DNA of 21,667 bases from JAEUMW01 sp039807745. GTDB lineage: Bacteria > Pseudomonadota > Gammaproteobacteria > Burkholderiales > JAEUMW01. The notes beneath the pieces were generated by a model that saw only the letters and a program-made list of their open reading frames with translations, had not been told where the DNA came from and did not search any database. Where the stretch lies: positions 1 through 21,667 of the forward strand of contig JBDHRV010000053.1 of NCBI GenBank assembly GCA_039807745.1, given 5' to 3'. The translations under genes were made by a program, and so were the position numbers. This document shows, one piece after another, positions 1 through 7,198 of this stretch (the first letter of the stretch is position 1; every line of letters begins with the position of its first letter).

Positions 1-1386
1 GTGCTGGGTGGCGAGGCGCTGGTGAACGAGGCGACCATGACCGGCGAGAGCGTGCCGGTGCAGCGCCGCCGTCGCGACCGCGTGCTCTCCGGCACGGTGG
101 TCGTGGAAGGACGCTTGCGCATCTATGCCGAACAGGTGGGGCGCAACGCCGCCGCGGCGCGCATCGCCGACTTCGTCGAACAGTCGCTCGCCGCCAAGAG
201 CGAAACACAGCTCGAAGCCGCGCGTCTGGCCGACCGCACGGTGCCGATGGTGCTGGGGCTGGCGGGTGCGACCTGGCTCCTCTCGAACGACTGGGCGCGC
301 GTGGCCGCGGTGCTTCAGGCCGACTATTCCTGCGCCCTCAAGCTCGCCACGCCGGTCGCGTTCAAGGCAGCGATGTACCGCGGCGGCCAGGGCGGCATCC
401 TGATCAAGGGCGCCAGCGCCCTGGAGCGTCTGGCCGATGCCGACACCTTCGTGTTCGACAAGACCGGCACCCTCACCAGCGGCGAACTGCAGGTGACCGA
501 TGCGATCGCCTTCGGCGCCGGCTATACCCCGGAGGATCTGATCAACCTCGCCGCCTCGGTGGAGGAGCACTACTTCCATCCGCTGGCGCTGGCAGTGGTC
601 GAGGCCGCTCACCGGCTCGACCATCCGCACCACTTCGACCACAAGGAAGTGGAGTTCATCGTCGCGCATGGGGTGGCGAGCGTGGTCGATGGCCGCCGCA
701 TCGTGGTCGGATCGCGCCATTTCGTCGAAGACGACGAGCGCATCTCCACGGCCGCGCATGCGACAACGATCGAACGCCTGCACCACGAAGGCAAGACCCT
801 GCTCTACATCGGCTACGGCGGGGAACTGCTGGGCGTGTTGGCGCTCAAGGACACGCTGCGCCCCAACAGCAAGGCGACCGTCGCGCGGCTGCGCGAGCTG
901 GGCGCCAGGCGCATTCTGATGCTGACTGGCGACCACCCGGAACGCGCCGCCGCGATGGCGAAGGAACTCGGCCTGGACGCGTTCCACGCCGGCCTGCTGC
1001 CGCACGAGAAAGCCGGGATTGTCGCGGGCTTGGCGGCCAAGGGCGCACGCATCGCCTTCGTTGGCGACGGAGTGAACGACGCTCCGGCGCTCACCGGCGC
1101 CCATGTCGGCATTTCCATGCACCACGGCGCGGACATCGCGCGGCTCGCCTCCGACATCGCGCTCCTTGAAGACGACATCGGCCGGGTGGCCGACGCGAAG
1201 GCCCTGGCGCTCGCCACGCAGGCGCTCATCGCCAGCAATTTCAAGCTCACCATGGGCCTCAACACCACCATCCTGTCGGCCGCCGCGCTCGGCATCGTGC
1301 CCCCGGTGACCGCCTCGATGCTCCACAACGGCAGCACGATCGCCATCCTGCTGCGCGCGCTGGCCGGCGCCGGGCTGCGCCACTGA
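1..1386 (+). CDS. P1B-type heavy-metal transporting ATPase, 5'-truncated by window start
   Basis: Integral inner-membrane cation pump that couples ATP hydrolysis to metal export. Visible in order are the actuator TGES (residues 14-17 of this fragment), a membrane pair, the phosphorylation site DKTGTLT (D153), the P1B-specific His-Pro dipeptide (H193-P194) in EEHYFHP, a TGD motif and GDGVNDAP in the hinge, then two C-terminal helices ending in an NGSTIAILL segment. The N-terminal metal-binding region and first helices lie before base 1, so the initial GTG is not the real start. The residues that normally form the CPC metal site read Tyr-Ser-Cys (109-111, followed by ALKLATP), so the transported metal cannot be assigned from the usual CPC, SPC or TPC classes. 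It lies 51 bp upstream of a feo operon on the same strand, which makes iron or another divalent metal a reasonable guess but not a demonstrated one. Confidence 0.9.
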   Translation: MLGGEALVNEATMTGESVPVQRRRRDRVLSGTVVVEGRLRIYAEQVGRNAAAARIADFVEQSLAAKSETQLEAARLADRTVPMVLGLAGATWLLSNDWARVAAVLQADYSCALKLATPVAFKAAMYRGGQGGILIKGASALERLADADTFVFDKTGTLTSGELQVTDAIAFGAGYTPEDLINLAASVEEHYFHPLALAVVEAAHRLDHPHHFDHKEVEFIVAHGVASVVDGRRIVVGSRHFVEDDERISTAAHATTIERLHHEGKTLLYIGYGGELLGVLALKDTLRPNSKATVARLRELGARRILMLTGDHPERAAAMAKELGLDAFHAGLLPHEKAGIVAGLAAKGARIAFVGDGVNDAPALTGAHVGISMHHGADIARLASDIALLEDDIGRVADAKALALATQALIASNFKLTMGLNTTILSAAALGIVPPVTASMLHNGSTIAILLRALAGAGLRH

Positions 1387-1406
1387 CGCCAAAAAAATTT
1401 GAAGAC

Positions 1407-1428
1407 GAAACAGAACAATTCTTGTTTC
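1407..1428. promoter_or_regulatory. Imperfect dyad in AT-rich leader before the feo operon
   Basis: In the 51 bp between the ATPase stop and the first feoA, GAAACAGAA is followed after CAA by TTCTTGTTTC, an inverted repeat with one bulged T. Bases 1391-1437 are clearly more AT-rich than the surrounding coding DNA. The dyad ends 9 bp before the feoA start codon, so it could be an operator or a small leader hairpin. It does not match the Fur box pattern. No convincing -35/-10 pair was found, so the promoter itself is not located. Confidence 0.4.
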
Positions 1429-1437
1429 ACGAAGTAA

Positions 1438-1686
1438 ATGAAATCCGATACCGAACCCCGCCCCTTTCCGCTTGCGATGGCAAGCGAGAACACCACCGTC
1501 AAGGTGGTTGCCATCCAGGGCGGCGCCACCCTCGCCCTTCGTCTTGCAGAAATGGGGATCAATGTCGGCGCGGAGATCACCGTGCGGCAGCGCCAGGGTT
1601 CCGGCATCGTCGTCATGCGCGGCGAGACCCGCTTCGCGTTGGGCGGCGGCATGGCCAACAGGATTCTCGTGTGCGAGTCCTGTTGA
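1438..1686 (+). CDS. feoA: FeoA-family SH3-like protein (first copy)
   Basis: Small cytoplasmic beta-barrel protein of the ferrous iron transport system, thought to modulate FeoB. The 82 residues carry the FeoA signature: a basic segment leading into GGATLALRLAEMGI, then VGAEITVRQRQGSGIVVMRG, then a C-terminal GGGMANRILV strand. Compared with the second copy at 3768 it has a 20-residue N-terminal extension and ends in Cys-Glu-Ser-Cys. The ATG at 1438 has only a weak GAAG ribosome-binding site; no better start is seen. It is the first gene of the run of nine, followed after 21 bp by a porin. Having FeoA separated from the FeoA-FeoB pair suggests a duplicated or specialised copy. Confidence 0.85.
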   Translation: MKSDTEPRPFPLAMASENTTVKVVAIQGGATLALRLAEMGINVGAEITVRQRQGSGIVVMRGETRFALGGGMANRILVCESC

Positions 1687-1707
1687 TGTTCGGGAGGAGT
1701 TACAGCA

Positions 1708-3144
1708 ATGGCACACGACACTTGCGGTGCAAGCCCCGCCAAGGGGCCCGCTTTCTTCGAAGTACCCGATTGGTCGAGGCCATGCTCGATCGTTCTCATG
1801 GTCTGCGCGCTCGTCTGCGGCACGGTTGCGAAGGCCCAGGACGTGACGCCGCGCGCGGAGTCCGAGCAGCCCACCACGACGCCGTGGGGAACGCCCGAGA
1901 CGGGCGAGACAGAGCCTCCGGCGAGCGAGGGCGACACCAGCACGGAGAAACCCGAACCAGGGCTTTTCGAGCGATCGACGCTGACCGGCGACTGGAACGG
2001 CGCCCGCTCGTCGCTGGAGGAATACGGCGTCGTGGTCGGACTTGCCACCACCAACGACATTCAGTCGGTGGTGAGTGGCGGCGTGCAGCGCAAGACCTAC
2101 TTTCCCGGCCTCGTCGAACCGACGCTCGCGGTCGATCTGCAGCGCCTAATCGGTCTGCCCAACACGATCGTTTTCGTGCGCGGCCTCGGCATGTACGGGC
2201 AGGACCCGGGCGAAGGCACCGGCTCGCTCAACGCGCCGAGCAACCTCGCCAACGACGTCGGAACCACCCGGCTCTTCGAGGGCTGGATCGAGCCCAGCTT
2301 TTTCGACGAAATGATCTCCATCCGCGCCGGCATGTACGCGGTGGATACCGAGTTCGACGTGAAGGAAACCGCCGCTGTCTTCATGAACGGAGGCTTCGGT
2401 ACCGGCGTCGATCTCTCGCAGAGCGGGCGCAACGGGCCTTGCATCTATGCAACCGCGTGTCTCGGCGCGCGCGTTGCCTTCCACCCCACGCCGAACTATT
2501 ACGTTCAGGCAGCCATCGTCGACGGCGTGGCCGGCAATCCCAACAACCCGTACGGCACCCACATCATCCTGAGCCGCGACGACGGCTACCTCGTGCTGGG
2601 CGAAGTCGGCTACACGCGTGGCGTCGACGAGGGCGGCTTCATCCACGCCGCGCTCGGTGCGTGGTACTACTCGCGACCGTTCGACAACCTGCTCGAGGTC
2701 GATGCCAACGGCAACCCGGTGCAGACCTTCGGCAAGCCGGGTGTCTACGCGCTGCTCGAGGGCTCGCTGTACACCGAGCCGGGCAAGCCGACCGAGGGTC
2801 TCTCCGCGTTCGCCCGCGTGGGGATGGCGGACCAGAACGTGAACCAGATCCAGTACTACGTAAGCGGCGGCTTCGCGTACACCGGTCTGTTTCCAGGACG
2901 CGACGAAGACGTCGCTGCCATCGGCGTGTCGGTGCCAATCAACGGCTCGCGCTACAAGACCGCGCAGGAACTTGCGGGAACAACCGTCGAGGACGCCGAG
3001 TACGCGATCGAAGCCACGTACTGGGTGCCGGTGTTTCCCTGGCTCAGCATGCAGGTAGACGTACAGTACATTATCAATCCGGGCACCGATCCGACCATCG
3101 ACGACGCCCTGGTGCTCGGCATGCGCTATCGAATCGTCTACTGA
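1708..3144 (+). CDS. OprB-family outer-membrane porin
   Basis: Predicted outer-membrane beta-barrel of the carbohydrate-selective porin (OprB) family, 478 residues. The N-terminal hydrophobic stretch (about residues 27-43) ends in AKA-QD, a plausible signal peptidase I site. A Pro/Thr/Glu-rich linker follows. The barrel opens with LTGDWNGARSSLEEYGV (from about residue 92), the usual family start. Alternating aromatic and small residues run to a C-terminal RIVY with terminal Tyr, as expected for BAM recognition. GGGAGGAG at 1692-1699 is a strong ribosome-binding site for this ATG. It lies between a feoA and a haem-c lipoprotein with gaps of 21 and 15 bp, so it is probably co-transcribed with iron uptake genes. 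Family members usually pass sugars; here a role in admitting iron chelates or reductants is only inferred from context. Confidence 0.85.
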   Translation: MAHDTCGASPAKGPAFFEVPDWSRPCSIVLMVCALVCGTVAKAQDVTPRAESEQPTTTPWGTPETGETEPPASEGDTSTEKPEPGLFERSTLTGDWNGARSSLEEYGVVVGLATTNDIQSVVSGGVQRKTYFPGLVEPTLAVDLQRLIGLPNTIVFVRGLGMYGQDPGEGTGSLNAPSNLANDVGTTRLFEGWIEPSFFDEMISIRAGMYAVDTEFDVKETAAVFMNGGFGTGVDLSQSGRNGPCIYATACLGARVAFHPTPNYYVQAAIVDGVAGNPNNPYGTHIILSRDDGYLVLGEVGYTRGVDEGGFIHAALGAWYYSRPFDNLLEVDANGNPVQTFGKPGVYALLEGSLYTEPGKPTEGLSAFARVGMADQNVNQIQYYVSGGFAYTGLFPGRDEDVAAIGVSVPINGSRYKTAQELAGTTVEDAEYAIEATYWVPVFPWLSMQVDVQYIINPGTDPTIDDALVLGMRYRIVY

Positions 3145-3159
3145 AAGGGACAACTACAG

Positions 3160-3750
3160 ATGAACTCCCCAGCGAACGCGTGGCGGCGGCTGATCCCGGC
3201 TCTGATGCTGTCGAGCCTGGCCGCATGCTCCGCCAGCAACAAGCAAACCCCGATGACACCCGCAGAAGAGGCCGGCGCACCGCTGCTGCGCTGCCCGCAG
3301 CAACGGGACACCGAGTCCGCACCGGAAAGCTATCAGAAGCTGGTGAACCCGGTGCCGAAAACGGCGGCCAACATCGAGCGGGGCCGACTCCTTTACGAAC
3401 GCGACGCGAAGCCGATGGCATGCGTGAACTGCCACGGCTTCAAGGGTGAGACGGCCGGCAGGGACGGCGTCGACCTCGACCCGCCGCCGCGCAACTTCCT
3501 CTGCCAGCAAACCATGGCACCGATCACCGACGGTCAGATGTTCTGGGTGATCCTGCACGGCTCCGGCGATTTTCACTGGCCGGCCCGCCAGGGCGCGCAA
3601 CTCATCGACCGCCCGGGGCTGGGCAAGCCGCGCGCGACCGCCATGCGCGCCTACAAGGACTATCTGAGCGAGTCGGACATCTGGAAGCTCGTGATGTACA
3701 TCCGCACCCTGCCGGCGGAGGCCGGAGGGCCCGATGGCGCTTCACGCTAG
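3160..3750 (+). CDS. Monohaem cytochrome c lipoprotein
   Basis: Predicted lipid-anchored periplasmic electron carrier of 196 residues. The signal peptide (residues 1-22, with Arg9-Arg10 and a hydrophobic core) ends in a lipobox LAAC, giving lipidated Cys23. A single haem-binding motif CVNCH is at 88-92, preceded by ERGRLLYERDAKPMA as in class I cytochromes c. The likely distal Met is in KPRATAMRAYKDYLSE, followed by the usual C-terminal helix WKLVMYIRTL. Two further cysteines (C45 and one in NFLCQQ) could pair. It sits 15 bp after the porin and 17 bp before feoA-feoB. Cytochrome c is not part of the standard Feo machinery, so its presence here suggests a redox step at the periplasmic face, possibly ferric reduction or oxidation control. 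That role is inference. Confidence 0.88.
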   Translation: MNSPANAWRRLIPALMLSSLAACSASNKQTPMTPAEEAGAPLLRCPQQRDTESAPESYQKLVNPVPKTAANIERGRLLYERDAKPMACVNCHGFKGETAGRDGVDLDPPPRNFLCQQTMAPITDGQMFWVILHGSGDFHWPARQGAQLIDRPGLGKPRATAMRAYKDYLSESDIWKLVMYIRTLPAEAGGPDGASR

Positions 3751-3767
3751 CGGCGGAGACAAGAACG

Positions 3768-3998
3768 ATGACTACCTTGAGAGAGCTCAAAGTCGGTGAC
3801 CGCGCCCGCGTGCGCGGCTTTTCGGAAGCCGGCGGCGCCTATCGCCGCAAGCTCCTGTCGATGGGCCTGACGCCCGGCGCGGAACTCAGCGTCACGCGCG
3901 TGGCGCCGATGGGAGATCCGGTCGAGATTCGTGTGCGCGGCTTCGCCCTGTCGCTGCGCAAGGACGAAGCCGATGCCCTGAGCGTGGAGAAACTGTGA
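3768..3998 (+). CDS. feoA: FeoA (second copy, paired with FeoB)
   Basis: Cytoplasmic partner of FeoB, 76 residues, of standard FeoA length. It begins MTTLRELKVGDRARVRGF, continues AYRRKLLSMGLTPGAELSVTRVAPMGDPVEIRVRG and ends with FALSLRKDEADALSVEKL, the classical FeoA layout. GGAGA sits 8-12 bp before the ATG. Its TGA stop overlaps the feoB ATG by one base (TGATG), so the two are translationally coupled. This is the canonical FeoA of the system; the copy at 1438 is the additional one. Confidence 0.95.
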   Translation: MTTLRELKVGDRARVRGFSEAGGAYRRKLLSMGLTPGAELSVTRVAPMGDPVEIRVRGFALSLRKDEADALSVEKL

Positions 3999-6319
3999 TG
4001 AACGAGTCATACACCATCGCCCTGGTGGGCAATCCCAACTGCGGCAAGACCACCGTGTTCAACGCCCTCACCGGCTCGCGCCAGCAGGTCGGCAACTGGC
4101 CGGGGGTCACCGTCGAGAAGAAGAGCGGCGAATACAAGCACGACGGTCTGCGCTTCGAAGTGGTCGATCTGCCGGGCACCTACTCGCTCGACGTGGTGGA
4201 TCGCGAAGTCTCGCTCGACGAGAAGGTCGCGCGCGACTACGTGCATGCGGGCGAAGCGACGCTGGTGGTCAACATCGTCGACGCCGCCAACCTGGAGCGC
4301 AATCTCTATCTCACGAGCCAGCTCGCCGAGATGCGCGTGCCGCTGCTGGTGGTGCTCAACATGGTCGACGTCGCCGCGGACAAGGGCATGACGGTCGACG
4401 CGGCCGCTCTGTCGCGCCGCCTCGGCTGCCCGGTGGTGCCGGTGGTGGCCTCCGAGGGTCGCGGCATCGACGCGCTCAAGGCGACGATTCGCGAGGCCGT
4501 GAATTCGCGGCAGACTGCGACGACCGAGGTCGAGTATGACGCGGGACTCGAGCGCGCGATCGACGAACTCGTGCCGCGGCTCGAGGCTGCGGCCCGCGCG
4601 CACTCGACCTCGCCGCGCTGGCTCGCCGTGCGCCTGCTCGAAGGCGACGACCTCGCCCGCACGGCAGCCGGTCCTGATCTCGCCAAGCAGGCGGCGGCCA
4701 CGTCGAAGGAACTCGGCGACGATCTCGACATCCTCGTTGCCGACGCCCGCTACGGCCTCGCCAATCGCATTGCCAGTGCCACCGTCAAGGTGAGCGGCCG
4801 CGCCAGCCGGGACATGACCGACCGCATCGACCGCGTGGTGCTGAACCGCGCGCTCGGCATCCCGATCTTCCTGGTGATGATGTACCTGATGTTCATGTTC
4901 ACCATCAACATCGGCGGCGCGTTCATCGACTTCTTCGACCAGTTCGCGGCGGCTATCTTCGTCGACGGCTTCAAGCAGGTGCTCGCCGGAATGGGCTCGC
5001 CGGAATGGGCCAACGTGCTGCTCGCCAACGGTATCGGCGGCGGCCTGCAGACGGTCGCCACCTTCATCCCGGTGATCGGGTTCCTGTTCCTGTTCCTGTC
5101 GGTGCTGGAGGACTCCGGCTACATGGCGCGCGCCGCGTTCGTGATGGACCGCTTCATGCGCTGGGTCGGCCTGCCGGGCAAGAGCTTCGTCCCGCTGATC
5201 GTCGGCTTCGGCTGCAACGTGCCGGCGATCATGGCCACGCGCACCCTCGAACATCGCCGCGACCGCCTGATGACGATCGCCATGGCGCCCTTCATGTCGT
5301 GCGGCGCACGCCTGCCGGTGTACGTGCTGTTCGCCGCCGCCTTCTTCCCGGAAGGCGCGCAGAACGTGGTGTTCGGGCTCTACCTCATCGGCATCGCGGT
5401 CGCGGTGCTGACCGGGCTCGTGCTCAAGAAGACGCTCCTCAAGGGCGAAGCCACGCCCTTCATCATGGAGCTTCCGCCCTATCACATGCCGACGGTGAAG
5501 GGCGTGCTGCTCCACGCCTGGGACCGCCTAAAGGGCTTCATCTTCCGCGCCGGCCGCGTCATCGTGCCGATGGTGCTGGTGCTCAACTTCCTGAACGCGC
5601 TCGGCACCGACGGCAGTTTCGGCAACGAAGACAGCGACAATTCCGCGCTCGCGGCCGTGGGACGCACGATCTCGCCGGCCTTCTCCCCGATGGGACTGAA
5701 CGAGGAAAACTGGCCGGCCGCGGTCGGCATCTTCACCGGCGTGCTCGCCAAGGAAGCGGTGATCGGCACGCTGAACGCGGCCTATGCCTCGCTTGCCGCG
5801 AGCGATGCGGGCGAAAAGGAAGAGGAAGAACCGTTCGACCTGGGCGGGGCTATCTCCGCCGCGTTCGCCACTATCCCCACCAATCTCGCCGACGCGCTCG
5901 GTTCGTGGACCGACCCGCTGCACATCGGAGTGGGGGATGTCTCCGATCAGGCGGCGATGGCCGAGAAACAGGAGGTTTCCGAAGGTACGTTCGGTGCCAT
6001 GGCAAGCCGCTTCAACGGCCCGGCCGGTGCCTTTGCGTATCTGCTCTTCATTCTGCTCTACATGCCCTGCACCGCGGCCATTGCTGCGGTCTACCAGGAA
6101 TCCGGCACGCGCTGGACCCTCTTCGTCGCCTTCTGGACGACGGGTCTCGCGTTCGGCCTCGCCACCGTCTATTACCAGATCGCGCACTGGGCGGAGCACC
6201 CGACCTCGTCCGCGGCGTGGGTCGGCGGCATGCTGGCGGCCTTCGTCGTCGCGCTGCTCGTCATGCGGCGCGCGGGCCAGCAGACGGACCGCGAACTGCC
6301 GCTCCCGCAACGGGCTTGA
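3998..6319 (+). CDS. feoB: Ferrous iron transporter FeoB
   Basis: Inner-membrane Fe(II) importer, 773 residues, the usual length for proteobacterial FeoB. The N-terminal G domain has G1 GNPNCGKTT (11-19), G3 DLPG (57-60) and G4 NMVD. A helical GDI-like domain follows at about 165-270. The membrane part carries both Gate motifs: VGFGCNVPAIMATRTLE, then APFMSCGARLPVYVLFA, with the conserved cysteines. The C-terminal part has LAKEAVIGTLN and MPCTAAIAAVYQESGT. A GTG at 3995 is also in frame, but the ATG at 3998 overlapping the feoA stop is the more natural start. feoC follows after 11 bp. FeoB accepts only ferrous iron, which is why the redox genes in the same run matter. Confidence 0.97.
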   Translation: MNESYTIALVGNPNCGKTTVFNALTGSRQQVGNWPGVTVEKKSGEYKHDGLRFEVVDLPGTYSLDVVDREVSLDEKVARDYVHAGEATLVVNIVDAANLERNLYLTSQLAEMRVPLLVVLNMVDVAADKGMTVDAAALSRRLGCPVVPVVASEGRGIDALKATIREAVNSRQTATTEVEYDAGLERAIDELVPRLEAAARAHSTSPRWLAVRLLEGDDLARTAAGPDLAKQAAATSKELGDDLDILVADARYGLANRIASATVKVSGRASRDMTDRIDRVVLNRALGIPIFLVMMYLMFMFTINIGGAFIDFFDQFAAAIFVDGFKQVLAGMGSPEWANVLLANGIGGGLQTVATFIPVIGFLFLFLSVLEDSGYMARAAFVMDRFMRWVGLPGKSFVPLIVGFGCNVPAIMATRTLEHRRDRLMTIAMAPFMSCGARLPVYVLFAAAFFPEGAQNVVFGLYLIGIAVAVLTGLVLKKTLLKGEATPFIMELPPYHMPTVKGVLLHAWDRLKGFIFRAGRVIVPMVLVLNFLNALGTDGSFGNEDSDNSALAAVGRTISPAFSPMGLNEENWPAAVGIFTGVLAKEAVIGTLNAAYASLAASDAGEKEEEEPFDLGGAISAAFATIPTNLADALGSWTDPLHIGVGDVSDQAAMAEKQEVSEGTFGAMASRFNGPAGAFAYLLFILLYMPCTAAIAAVYQESGTRWTLFVAFWTTGLAFGLATVYYQIAHWAEHPTSSAAWVGGMLAAFVVALLVMRRAGQQTDRELPLPQRA

Positions 6320-6330
6320 AGGAGAATCCG

Positions 6331-6555
6331 ATGATCATTTCCCGGCTGAGCGATTACCTGCGCGAGCATCGCCGAGCATCCCTCAACGACATGGCACTCA
6401 GCATGGATGCCACACCCGAAGCCCTGACGGCGATGCTCTCGGTGCTGGAGCGCAAGGGTCGGGTACGAAAACTGGACAGCGGTTCCTCGTGCGGCAAGAG
6501 CTGCTGCCAGTGCGACCCGACGGCGGTCCAGATCTACGAGTGGGTCACCGAATAG
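6331..6555 (+). CDS. feoC: FeoC-like winged-helix protein with Cys cluster
   Basis: Small cytoplasmic protein of 74 residues at the usual feoABC position. An N-terminal winged helix (MIISRLSDYLREHRRASLND through LSVLERKGRVRKL) is followed by a Cys-rich wing CGKSCCQC (C54, C58, C59, C61) that could bind an Fe-S cluster, as reported for FeoC homologues. GAAGGAGAA directly upstream is an excellent ribosome-binding site. In related systems FeoC binds FeoB and protects or regulates it in response to iron or oxygen. It is too short to stand out among overlapping reading frames but is well supported by context and motif. Confidence 0.9.
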   Translation: MIISRLSDYLREHRRASLNDMALSMDATPEALTAMLSVLERKGRVRKLDSGSSCGKSCCQCDPTAVQIYEWVTE

Positions 6556-6570
6556 GAACGGGCTGCCACC

Positions 6571-7197
6571 GTGGTCGCAAGCGAGCGCAACACGCAACCG
6601 GCGGCTGCCGCGCTGCAATCCGGGGCCGGCAGCACCATGCTGGTCGTCGGCATCCATCGCGAGGAGCGCGCCTTCGGCGAACTCGTCGCGCAGGGCATCG
6701 AGCATGCCGGCGTTTCGGTGCTGCGCATACCGGAAGGGCTTTCCGGCCGCCATCCGCGTGCCGATCAGCGCTTTCACTACGAGACGCTGCACCGCGCGCT
6801 CTACCTGCAGTTGCTGCCGTACGTGCTCGGCCACTACCGGCTGCTGATCGATCTGCACACCGGCATCGACAGCCTGGGGCCGAGCGCCGACCTGATCAGC
6901 GCCAACAGCGAGCTCCTCGACTGCCTGTCGAAGCATGCGAACGCCGATGACACCGTCGATGAACGGAAGCTGCGCTGTCTGCGCCTCGAAGACGGCGGCG
7001 CCTCCGTCACCAAGACGATCATCCCGGAACGGGTGTGGAACAACCCCGCGTTCGTGTACCTGGGAATGGAGATCTACCTGCCGGAGGCAGTGCAGGATCT
7101 GGCCGCGGCAGCCGAATTCGCGCGGCGTCTGGTCGTGATCGCCGCGGAGTGCGTCGAAGCGGGCACCCATCGCTCCGGCCCCGTGAGGCTCGCGTGA
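6571..7197 (+). CDS. M14/AstE-aspartoacylase-like zinc hydrolase
   Basis: A 208-residue predicted cytoplasmic protein without a signal peptide. The segment MLVVGIHREERAFG supplies an H-x-x-E zinc pair (H29, E32), and LLIDLHTG supplies the third ligand (H96). This is the arrangement of the succinylglutamate desuccinylase/aspartoacylase branch of M14 metallopeptidases. The protein is short for that family (usually more than 300 residues) and has no obvious C-terminal beta domain. The GTG start at 6571 is the first in frame after feoC; an ATG at 6637 is a possible alternative. It lies 15 bp after feoC and 1 bp before the ApbE gene, so it belongs to the same run. Substrate unknown; amide cleavage of an iron ligand or a peptide is possible but unsupported. 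Confidence 0.65.
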   Translation: MVASERNTQPAAAALQSGAGSTMLVVGIHREERAFGELVAQGIEHAGVSVLRIPEGLSGRHPRADQRFHYETLHRALYLQLLPYVLGHYRLLIDLHTGIDSLGPSADLISANSELLDCLSKHANADDTVDERKLRCLRLEDGGASVTKTIIPERVWNNPAFVYLGMEIYLPEAVQDLAAAAEFARRLVVIAAECVEAGTHRSGPVRLA

Positions 7198-7198
7198 A

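Noticed and set aside
813..2060. 415-residue minus-strand open frame opposite the ATPase and porin
   Set aside because: Ser/Ala/Pro-rich shadow with no family features, crossing an intergenic region.
1422..3449. 675-residue plus-strand open frame across feoA, porin and cytochrome
   Set aside because: Arg-rich out-of-frame translation spanning three recognised genes.
4007..5515. 502-residue open frame on the minus strand inside feoB
   Set aside because: His/Arg/Glu-rich low-complexity translation opposite a perfectly conserved FeoB; a GC-bias shadow.
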